Positions 1 to 7,619 of a DNA stretch of 36,509 nucleotides are shown piece by piece (positions within the stretch are counted from its first letter, which is position 1; the number at the start of each line of letters is the position of its first letter). The translations under genes were made by a program, and so were the position numbers. Source of the stretch: Methylomonas rivi (GTDB taxonomy: Bacteria; Pseudomonadota; Gammaproteobacteria; Methylococcales; Methylomonadaceae); NCBI RefSeq assembly GCF_024505165.1, contig NZ_JANIBK010000032.1, positions 1 to 36,509 on the forward strand. The letters run 5' to 3'. The notes under the pieces were generated by a model. It saw only the letters and a program-made list of their open reading frames with translations. It had not been told where the DNA came from and ran no database searches.

Positions 1-1896
1 GCGGCCGATGGTGCCGCCGCGGCCGTGGAACAGGCGGCAGGGAATGCCTTCTGCGTCCGAAATCGCCGTCACCTGCTGCTGGGCGCGGTACAGTCCCCAG
101 GCCGAGGCCAATATGCCGCCGTCCTTGCAGGAATCCGAATAACCCAGCATGACTTCCTGGCGCAAGCCGGACGCGGTCAGCAAGGCCCGGTACACCGGTT
201 GCGACAGCAGGCCGCGCAGGACGCTATCGATATGGTTGAGGTCGTCTATGGTTTCGAATAAGGGGCTGACGCCGATATGGCAATACCATTGGCCGCCGAT
301 GCGGCCGGCCAAGCCGTTTTGCGCGGCCAGCAGCAGCACTTCCATGATATGGCTGGCCGAATGGGTCATCGAAATCACGTAGCGGCTGAAACAGTCGTTG
401 CCGATTTCGCGGCGCATTTGCGCCATCACCTGAAACACATCCAAGGTTTCCACGGTGGCCGGGCTCAACTCGCTGGCGTCGTAACCCAGCCCGCCGGGAA
501 TGGCAATGGCTTCGCTCAGCACTTGCATGCGCCGGTCTTCATCCAGGCTCAAATAATCCATGCCCAGACCGGACGACAATATTTCCGCCACGGCCTGGCT
601 GTGGCGGGTGGACTCCTGGCGCACGTCCAATTGCATCAAATGAAAGCCGAAGACGTCCACCAGGCGAATCAAGTCCTGCAGGTCGCGGTCGGCGATGGCT
701 TGGTCGCCGTGGCTGATCAACGATTCGCGGATCATGCATAAATCGGCGTGGAAGGCCTGGATATTGTTGTACGCCTGGTCGTCGGTTTGCGAACTGTCGC
801 CGGCAATGCGTTGTTCGATCAACTCCAGGCGTCGGTGCATGCGGAATTTCATCAAGGACAGTTTATGCCGGTAGGGCTCTTGCAGGCAGTTGCGTTCCAG
901 CGCTATTGCCGTGTCGCCGAGCAGTTCCCGGTCGTTTTCCAGGCTGTCTAAAAAGGCTGCGGTAGGCTGGCACATGCCGTGGGAATAAGCCAGCTGTTCG
1001 TGCAAAACGTCGATGCGGCGCAGATATTCCTGGGCGATGGTGCGGGCCTGCAGGCGCAAGGCCAGGGCGGTGGTATGCGGTTTGACATTGGGGTTGCCGT
1101 CGCGGTCGCCGCCTATCCATGAACCGAAGTTTAAAAAACCGGGGACATGCACTTTCGCCGCGGCCTCGCTGCCGTAGACATCGACCAGAGCGCGCTGGAA
1201 ATTGCGGTACACCTGCGCGGTGGCTTCGAATAGCGACAGCGGAAAGTAAAACAGCCCCGAGTCGATTTCGTCGATCACGCCCATGCCGCGGGCGCGCACC
1301 TCATCGGTTTTCCATAATAATTGAATCTGGCTTTGCAGGCGCTCCAGGGCAACGTCGCGAAAATAGCCCTTGATGCCGCTATTTTGCAGTTTTTCGTGGC
1401 TGACGAACACGCTACGCAGGGCGCCGCGCACGGTGCGGCGCTTGGCTTCGGTGGGGTGGGCGGTCATCACCGGCAGATAATGCAAATCGTCCAGCAAGGG
1501 TTGCAGTTGCTCCGCGCTGATGCCGGCGTTTTTGAAAGCCAGCAGAGTGTCGTGAAACGAGCCTCGCCAGTAGTGCTTGTTTTTTTCGATCTGATGGCGG
1601 CGATGCTGCAATTGCGTGGATTCTTCGGCGATATTCAGCAAACTGAAGTACAAACTGAAGGCCCGAATCACTTCGCTCAAGGTTTCCGCAGGCAGATTAT
1701 GCAGCGTTTTGAGGATTTGCCGGCGTTTGGCGGGATTGTTGTCCCGTTGCAGTACGGTAAATTGGCGCTGTAACTGCTCGACAATTTCCGCTACCTGGGG
1801 GCTGGCCTGTTTTTTCAATACCTTGTCCAGCATGCCTTTTAACAGGCGGATATTGGCGCGCAGGGTTTTGTCGTCGTATTCGGGGGTGCGGGACAT
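1..1896 (-). CDS. ppc: Phosphoenolpyruvate carboxylase, 3' part missing at window edge
   Basis: PEP carboxylase makes oxaloacetate from PEP and bicarbonate in the cytosol, an anaplerotic step. The minus strand is open from the ATG at 1896 to the first base of the window, giving 632 codons; family members are usually about 900 residues, so roughly the last third lies outside. Visible family motifs are TAHPTEAKRRTV at residues 145-156, holding the catalytic His147; GSWIGGDRDGNPN; and FHGRGGTIGR at the very end of the visible part. The start is supported by MSRTPEYDDKTLRANIR, typical of the N-terminus, and by an AGGA eight bases upstream. No frameshift is seen. The gene faces away from the nuclease gene at 2398, with 500 bases between them. 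Confidence 0.96.
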   Translation of the reverse strand, partial: MSRTPEYDDKTLRANIRLLKGMLDKVLKKQASPQVAEIVEQLQRQFTVLQRDNNPAKRRQILKTLHNLPAETLSEVIRAFSLYFSLLNIAEESTQLQHRRHQIEKNKHYWRGSFHDTLLAFKNAGISAEQLQPLLDDLHYLPVMTAHPTEAKRRTVRGALRSVFVSHEKLQNSGIKGYFRDVALERLQSQIQLLWKTDEVRARGMGVIDEIDSGLFYFPLSLFEATAQVYRNFQRALVDVYGSEAAAKVHVPGFLNFGSWIGGDRDGNPNVKPHTTALALRLQARTIAQEYLRRIDVLHEQLAYSHGMCQPTAAFLDSLENDRELLGDTAIALERNCLQEPYRHKLSLMKFRMHRRLELIEQRIAGDSSQTDDQAYNNIQAFHADLCMIRESLISHGDQAIADRDLQDLIRLVDVFGFHLMQLDVRQESTRHSQAVAEILSSGLGMDYLSLDEDRRMQVLSEAIAIPGGLGYDASELSPATVETLDVFQVMAQMRREIGNDCFSRYVISMTHSASHIMEVLLLAAQNGLAGRIGGQWYCHIGVSPLFETIDDLNHIDSVLRGLLSQPVYRALLTASGLRQEVMLGYSDSCKDGGILASAWGLYRAQQQVTAISDAEGIPCRLFHGRGGTIGR

Positions 1897-2397
1897 AAGT
1901 ATCCTAAGCAGATTGAAGATGCTGGATAAATTACATGAGTTTTTATCAATAGAAAAATAGAATAAATAAATTTTTTATATAGAAAATTTCTATGTTTCGA
2001 TTGGTGTGTTCAAGCCGGAGGTTGATTGTTACAGTGGGGCATGATGGGTCAGGTTGCGGTCCCCGCCACCGTCGATAGTTTGCGGGAGCGACGAAAATCA
2101 AGGGCCGGCTTACTATTTGAACCTGGCGGCGATTCGTGACGAGGGAAGCTTGGGAGCCGTAGTGTTCCGGTGAAGGGAAAGCTTCAATGTCATATTCTTT
2201 TTGGGGGTGGGTCGATACGACCCTGAGCGGCCTTCTACAATATAGGTTTGATCGGCTTGTAAGTGTTGGACAGCTGACTTTCGTTAAGTTATAAAGAAAT
2301 CGTATATCACCCAATACGGGAATATATAGAATGAGTTATTTAAGAATAAGATCGACCTTTCTCCAAGTCCGAAGCGCCACCACCTGAGAGGAATTTT
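1897..2397. other. Intergenic region, AT-rich edge plus non-coding repeat-like sequence
   Basis: The first 80 bases next to ppc are very AT-rich and probably hold its promoter. The stretch around 2030-2250 is GC-richer and contains a GGGTCGATACGACCCTGAGCGGCC segment of a kind I recall as recurring between genes in proteobacterial genomes. An open frame on the minus strand (1946-2314) has a composition unlike a real protein and no convincing ribosome binding site. Just before the nuclease gene, AGAGGAATTTT gives a good Shine-Dalgarno sequence for its GTG start. Confidence 0.4.
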
Positions 2398-4587
2398 GTG
2401 TCACTCCATCGAAAAAGATTTACTCTAGCACTAGAAAGAATTCAGCCGACTGACTGGGCCAGATTCGAACAATTCGCCTCCGCATTTTTAACTTCGGAGT
2501 TTGATAACCTTAGAACTGTTGCATCCCCGTCCGGAGATGAAGGTCGTGATGCGGAACTTTTTTCACCTACATCAGAACCCGAAATAGTTCTTCAGTATTC
2601 TGTGACGAAACACTGGACAACCAAAATACGGGACACGGCAAAAAAGGTAAAAAAGAATTTAACTCATGCAAGACAATTGCTTTATGTTACAAATCAACAA
2701 ATTGGTGCGGATGGCGATGGATTAAAAAAAGAATTAAGGACTAAATATCAGCTTATTTTGGATATCCGAGATAGCAGCTTTTTCCTTGATCGTTATGAAG
2801 GAGATGACCACCGAGAAGCTGTTGCAGAAAATCTTGCCCGCGATATTGTCGATCCTTTTTTAGAAAGCAAGGACGTCATTCAAAAAAAGGCTCAAGCACT
2901 CACAACAGCAGAAAGCCGTGCAGCACTTGTGTTTCTGGAGCTTCAATGGCAAGACGACGGGCGTGAAAAAGGATTAACAAAAACTGCATTTGATGCGCTT
3001 GTTCGAACAGCTCTTCGAGGCACAAATCCAGATTATCGCCTCACAAGGAATCAGGTTTATGATTTAGTGAAAAAAATTATACCCACAGATGATATTGCTT
3101 TTCTCATTGCCGAAACTGATAAGTCGCTTTCCAGGCTTAATAAAAACTTTATTCGACATTATCCAAATGATGAGTTCTGCCTTTCGCACGAAGAAAATAT
3201 ACGCTTAAAATCACGGATAGCAGAAGTCGAAATCAACGATCAAGAATTGGTAAATGATATAACTAATGCTCTAAAGGCTGTTATTCCAGAAGTTGAATTA
3301 GCTGATAATGGAAACCTATTGTCATATTTATCAATATGCCGCATATCTATGGAGAAATTTCTATTGCAGCGAGGTGAATTATTTGTATCGGCCCTTGAGA
3401 ACGGTCAGCTACAACATCTTGAATATGGCTCAGTCAAGAGAATTGTTCAAGATGAACTTAAAATACCCAATATTAATGAAGAACAACTTACTAACAGACT
3501 TGCAACTGTAATTGAACGGGTATTGACTGATCCAAGTATATCAACTGCATCATATTTGAGAGGAATTGCCGATGCTTACACTTTTTTAGCTTTTCTAAGG
3601 CAGACGCCAGATATTCAATCTGCTGTTAAAAAGATGTTTTCGACTGGAGAAATATGGATAGACACATCGATAGTTTTACCCTTATTAGCAGAGGATTTAT
3701 TGCCCGAAGAGAATTGGCAATTTAGAAAACTAATTTTAGCTGCTAAAAATGCTGGACTCAAGATAAAAGTTACTCCAGGTGTTATTGAGGAAGTTGAAAG
3801 ACATATAAATCGCTCTCAAACTTGTTATGGATTAGTAAATTCGGGTCAAGAATCATGGGATGGTAGTTATCCTTACTTATTTTCTTTTTTTATTTCGACT
3901 GGGTCTGCACAATCATTTTTTTCAAAATGGCTTGAAAATTTTCGTGGCAATATTAGGCCTGAAGATGACGTTTCTGAATATTTAAAACATTTTTTCAGTA
4001 TTGAAATGACAGATATTTCAATAGATGCACAAAAGGCTGACCTAGAAATTCGAAATCTCGTAAAAGAAACATGGGTAAATATTCATACAAATCGTAGAAA
4101 TCGCTCCAATAATGGATTTGATCCATTGCTAAGTTTGAGGTTAGCCGAACATGATACTGAGAATTACTTGGGAGTAATTGTTAGACGACAACATGAAAGC
4201 GAGAAAGCTTTTGGATACACATCATGGTGGCTGACTTTGGATCACAAGGCATTCGAAATCAAACCAATGATTGAACAATCCTCTAAAATTAAAATCCCTT
4301 TAGCACCAGTTATGAGCGCAGACTTTCTGGCCAATTACTTAGCGTTTGGTCCTCTGAGGGGTAAAGTAGCTAAGAATATGCACGGAGCACTTCCCGTAGC
4401 AATAGATCCCGGTTTGGTTGAATATCTTTCTCCAGAATTACTAGAAATAGCAAAATCAGTAAGGCTATCCGCGAAAGATAAGCCCGAGCACGTTATACGT
4501 CGTGATGTGCGTGATGCACTTGATAACGCTAGAAGGCGTCAAGGCGATATTACAAACAAAGGCCTAAATTCTGTATTTGATAGCTAA
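2398..4587 (+). CDS. Large putative nuclease: restriction-endonuclease-like N-terminus and PIN-like C-terminus
   Basis: I do not recognise a named family for this 729-residue protein. Residues 20-95 look like a PD-(D/E)XK restriction-endonuclease-like fold: WARFEQFASAF, then SGDEGRDAELF with Asp51, then IVLQYSVTKHW and a Lys-rich helix. Residues 170-230 (LELQWQDDG, LTKTAFDALV) may be a small helical or winged-helix module. From residue 418, WIDTSIVLPLLAE (Asp422), TPGVIEEVERHI (Glu464/465), an AEHDTEN segment and WWLTLDHKAF resemble the ordered acidic motifs of PIN-domain RNases. The start is GTG with AGGAA upstream. The gene stands alone between housekeeping genes and is clearly AT-richer than they are, suggesting transfer. 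A defence or nucleic-acid surveillance role is inferred. The PIN call is more certain than the exact REase subtype. Confidence 0.62.
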   Translation: MSLHRKRFTLALERIQPTDWARFEQFASAFLTSEFDNLRTVASPSGDEGRDAELFSPTSEPEIVLQYSVTKHWTTKIRDTAKKVKKNLTHARQLLYVTNQQIGADGDGLKKELRTKYQLILDIRDSSFFLDRYEGDDHREAVAENLARDIVDPFLESKDVIQKKAQALTTAESRAALVFLELQWQDDGREKGLTKTAFDALVRTALRGTNPDYRLTRNQVYDLVKKIIPTDDIAFLIAETDKSLSRLNKNFIRHYPNDEFCLSHEENIRLKSRIAEVEINDQELVNDITNALKAVIPEVELADNGNLLSYLSICRISMEKFLLQRGELFVSALENGQLQHLEYGSVKRIVQDELKIPNINEEQLTNRLATVIERVLTDPSISTASYLRGIADAYTFLAFLRQTPDIQSAVKKMFSTGEIWIDTSIVLPLLAEDLLPEENWQFRKLILAAKNAGLKIKVTPGVIEEVERHINRSQTCYGLVNSGQESWDGSYPYLFSFFISTGSAQSFFSKWLENFRGNIRPEDDVSEYLKHFFSIEMTDISIDAQKADLEIRNLVKETWVNIHTNRRNRSNNGFDPLLSLRLAEHDTENYLGVIVRRQHESEKAFGYTSWWLTLDHKAFEIKPMIEQSSKIKIPLAPVMSADFLANYLAFGPLRGKVAKNMHGALPVAIDPGLVEYLSPELLEIAKSVRLSAKDKPEHVIRRDVRDALDNARRRQGDITNKGLNSVFDS

Positions 4588-4699
4588 AGCCGCAGCCAAG
4601 TAGGCCGGGTTTGCAAGGCGTAACCGATAAACATCGATGTCCGATGTCGGGTTACACTACGTTAACCCCGTCTTGAGATCGCGCAATACCGGCCTACCC

Positions 4700-5635
4700 A
4701 TGGATCGTATCAACTACCAACATCTCTTTTATTTCTGGATGGTCGCCAAGCACGGCAGTATTACCGCGGCTTGTGATCGGCTGCATCTGGCGCAGCCGAC
4801 CATCAGCGGGCAACTGGCGGTATTCGAGCAGGCGGTGGGGAGCAAACTTTTTCGCAAGGAGGGGCGTAAACTGGTGTTGACGGAAACCGGGCGGGCGGTT
4901 TTTCACTACGCCGACGAAATTTTTGCCCTGGGCCGGGAAATGACCCACATGCTGAAAGGCCGCACCACCGAACGCGGCATGCGCTTGAATATTGGCGTCA
5001 GCGATGCCATGCCCAAGCTGATTGCCTATCGCCTGATCGCGCCGATACTGCAGTGGACTGAGCCCACCCAGATTCAATGCGTGGAGGACAAAACCGAGCG
5101 CTTGCTGACCGAAATCGGCCTGCACAGCATCGATATGATGCTGGCCGACGTGCCGGCCACGCCGGCCAGCGGCATGCGGGTGTTCAATCATTTTTTGGGC
5201 GAAACCAAGGTGGCGCTGTTTGCCGCGCCGGCATTAGCGGCTAGGTATCGACAGGATTTTCCGCGTTGCCTGAACGGGGCGCCGTTTTTATTGCCTACCC
5301 ATAATACGGCGCTACGGCGTTCGTTGGACCAGTGGTTCGACAGCCGGCAAATCAGCCCGGTGATTCAAGCCGAAGTGGAAGACAGTGCCTTGTTAAAAAC
5401 CTTTGGCGCCGCCGGAGTCGGGCTGTTTTTTTCGTCGCAGGCGGTGGCCGGCGAAATTCAGCGCCAGTACGGCACCGAAATGTTGGGGTTGGCGGATGGC
5501 GTGCTGGAGCGGTTTTATGCGATTACCGCCCAGCGGCGCTTGAAACATCCCTTGGTGTCGGCGATTTTGGCGCACGCCCAGCAAGGCTTGTTCGGCTTGC
5601 TGGACAGGCCGGACGGGAGTCGGTCGTTGTCATGA
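4700..5635 (+). CDS. nhaR: NhaR-like LysR-family transcriptional regulator
   Basis: The 311-residue protein matches NhaR, the LysR-type activator of the Na+/H+ antiporter gene nhaA in enterobacteria. It has the characteristic start MDRINYQHLFYFWMVAKHGS, a helix-turn-helix at about residues 18-37 (AACDRLHLAQPTISGQL), the wing region KLFRKEGRKLVLTETG, and the effector domain with SALLKTFGAAGVGLFF. I prefer the ATG at 4700 to an in-frame ATG at 4637, because NhaR proteins begin with the M-x-x-INY-x-HL segment; neither has a strong Shine-Dalgarno. No antiporter gene of the NhaA type is adjacent, so the target is unknown. Its stop overlaps that of the convergent exonuclease gene by six bases. Confidence 0.88.
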   Translation: MDRINYQHLFYFWMVAKHGSITAACDRLHLAQPTISGQLAVFEQAVGSKLFRKEGRKLVLTETGRAVFHYADEIFALGREMTHMLKGRTTERGMRLNIGVSDAMPKLIAYRLIAPILQWTEPTQIQCVEDKTERLLTEIGLHSIDMMLADVPATPASGMRVFNHFLGETKVALFAAPALAARYRQDFPRCLNGAPFLLPTHNTALRRSLDQWFDSRQISPVIQAEVEDSALLKTFGAAGVGLFFSSQAVAGEIQRQYGTEMLGLADGVLERFYAITAQRRLKHPLVSAILAHAQQGLFGLLDRPDGSRSLS

Positions 5636-6397
5636 CAGATCGATGCGGATACCCACCGGGCAATGGTCGGAGCCCATAATATCGGGCAGAATAAAGCTGT
5701 CTTGAATGTCGGCCAGCAAGGATTGGCTGGCCAGGACATAATCGATGCGCCAGCCGATATTCTTGGCCCTGGCTCCGGCGCGGTAACTCCACCAGCTATA
5801 GGCCACGGTTTCCGGATGCAAATGGCGGAAGCTGTCCACAAATCCGGCCTCGGTGAAGCGGCTGAAACCGTCGATTTCGACTTGGGTGTAACCGGCGGAC
5901 TTGTTGTAATTGGCCTTGGGGCGGGCTATATCGATGGCTTGGTGGGCGACGTTGAAATCGCCGCAAGCTATCACCGGTTTTTGGCTTTGCAATTGCCGCA
6001 GATAAGCCAGCAAAGCCGCATCCCAGGTTTGCCGGTAATCCAGCCGCGTCAAGCCGTCCCCGGAATTGGGCACATAAACGTTCAGCAGAAAAAACTTTTC
6101 GTATTCCGCCACCAGTACCCGGCCTTCCCGGTCGTGTTCGGCCATGCCCATGTCGTGCACGACCCGCAGCGGCTGGTTCCGGCTCAACAACGCCACGCCG
6201 GAGTAGCCCTTGCGCTCGGCGGAGTTGCAATAAACATGGTAATGATCGATGCCTTCCAGGGCTTTATGCACTTGGTCGTCCTGGGCCTTGGTTTCCTGCA
6301 ATAGAATGCAGTCGGCGTCGAAGTGCCGCAAACTGTCCCTAAAGCCTTTTTCTTGCACGGCACGGATGCCGTTGACATTCCAGGAGATGATTTTCAT
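5630..6397 (-). CDS. xthA: Exodeoxyribonuclease III (AP endonuclease family)
   Basis: This 255-residue protein is of the ExoIII/ExoA class, which removes nucleotides from 3' ends and cuts at abasic sites during base excision repair. Signature segments are ISWNVNGIRA (Asn7) at the start, LLQETKAQ (metal-binding Glu35), the VYVPNSG segment, GDFNVAHQAIDIARPK, and the C-terminal GSDHCPVGI with Asp244/His245. Length and motif order are those of the family. The gene converges on nhaR with a six-base overlap of the two 3' ends, an arrangement that leaves no room for a separate terminator. Confidence 0.95.
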   Translation of the reverse strand: MKIISWNVNGIRAVQEKGFRDSLRHFDADCILLQETKAQDDQVHKALEGIDHYHVYCNSAERKGYSGVALLSRNQPLRVVHDMGMAEHDREGRVLVAEYEKFFLLNVYVPNSGDGLTRLDYRQTWDAALLAYLRQLQSQKPVIACGDFNVAHQAIDIARPKANYNKSAGYTQVEIDGFSRFTEAGFVDSFRHLHPETVAYSWWSYRAGARAKNIGWRIDYVLASQSLLADIQDSFILPDIMGSDHCPVGIRIDLS

Positions 6398-6632
6398 GCT
6401 TCTGTCCGGTTACCGATAAAGGGGCGGCTTCTTGTAAAAGCCGGGTCGGCGCATAGTTTACCTATTGGTTTATGCGTAGGCCAGCCGTTCGATGGCGGGC
6501 CCAAAGCGGCATTTCCAAGCCGGGTCAAGTGCGCATGCTGGACGCAATAATTCCTTATAGTCATAATGCTTAAAGATGTTCCGGGAAGTGTTCCTGAAAT
6601 CCGTCGGCTAGTCGTGAAATACTAAATTTGAG

Positions 6633-7619
6633 ATGATAAATTCCCACTCCATCACGCGACGCCGTTTTATGACGTGTTTAAGCGGTCTGGCGTTAGCATC
6701 CGGACTGCCGGGTTGCGGCGGATTATCCGATCGGCCCGTGATCGTCGCCCTTAATAGATGGCTGGGGTATGAACCCTTGTGCCTAGCCTTGCGGGAGGGC
6801 TGGCTAGACCCCGGGCGGGTCGGCTTACTGGAGACCGCTTCCGCCACGGAATCCATGCGGGCATTGCTGGACGGCCGGGCGGATGGGGCGGCGCTGACGC
6901 TGGATGAAACCTTAAAAGTCAGGGCTGCGGGCTTGCCGGTTTCCGTAGTGATGGTCTGCGATATTTCGGCCGGCGCCGATATGCTGGTGGCCAGAGCCGG
7001 GATTCGGCGGTTGTCCGATTTAAAAGGCCGGACGGTCGGTTTCGAGGCTAGCGCCTTGGGGGCTTTGATGCTGGAGGAAGCCCTGCGGGCGGCGGGCTTG
7101 AATAAAACCGACATTACCCCTTTTTCAGTCAGTATCGATAAACATCGGCAGGCCTGGAAACATCGCCAGGTCGACGCGGTAGTCACCTATGAACCCGTGG
7201 CCAGTCAATTGCTGGCCGACGGCGGCATCAAACTGTTCGACAGCGGACAAGTGCCCAATACCATCGTGGACGTTTTGGCCATGCGTAGCGATGTGTTGGA
7301 TTTTAGCCATGCAAGGGCCGTTCGGCATGCGGTGGCGGCGCATTTTATGGCGGTGAATCATTTATACCGCAACCCGTATGACGCCGCCTACCGGATGGCC
7401 GAGCATTTGGGTTTTAGCGCGGCTGAAGTTTTGCCGGCGTTCAAGGGCATCATCCTGCCGGATGAGCGCGATAATTACCGCCTGCTCGGCGGGGCTGCGC
7501 CAGAGCTTTTACGCAGTGCCGGCAAGCTGTCGAGATTAATGCTGGAAAACCGGCTGCTGGCGCGGGAAGACAGTTTGGCGGCGTTGCTCAACCCCGATTA
7601 TTTGCCCAAGGACTTTTAA
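6633..7619 (+). CDS. Periplasmic substrate-binding lipoprotein (NMT1/SsuA-like)
   Basis: The 328-residue protein looks like the binding protein of nitrate/sulfonate/thiamine-precursor type ABC transporters. It begins SITRRRFMTCLSGLALASG, a twin-Arg-like signal, followed by LPGC, a plausible lipobox with Cys28 as the lipidated residue. Further on, VIVALNRWLGYEPL, DGRADGAALTLDE, DLKGRTVGFEASALG, and QVDAVVTYEPVASQLL follow the usual two-lobed NMT1-like pattern. No permease or ATPase gene is adjacent. Instead its stop is directly followed by the ATG of a sensory diguanylate cyclase, so it probably works as a ligand sensor feeding that protein; this is inference. No clear Shine-Dalgarno precedes the ATG at 6633. 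Confidence 0.82.
   Translation: MINSHSITRRRFMTCLSGLALASGLPGCGGLSDRPVIVALNRWLGYEPLCLALREGWLDPGRVGLLETASATESMRALLDGRADGAALTLDETLKVRAAGLPVSVVMVCDISAGADMLVARAGIRRLSDLKGRTVGFEASALGALMLEEALRAAGLNKTDITPFSVSIDKHRQAWKHRQVDAVVTYEPVASQLLADGGIKLFDSGQVPNTIVDVLAMRSDVLDFSHARAVRHAVAAHFMAVNHLYRNPYDAAYRMAEHLGFSAAEVLPAFKGIILPDERDNYRLLGGAAPELLRSAGKLSRLMLENRLLAREDSLAALLNPDYLPKDF

Noticed and set aside
1946-2314. Minus-strand open frame of 122 codons between ppc and the nuclease gene
   Set aside because: Composition is unlike a folded protein, no ribosome binding site precedes it, and it runs through repeat-like sequence.
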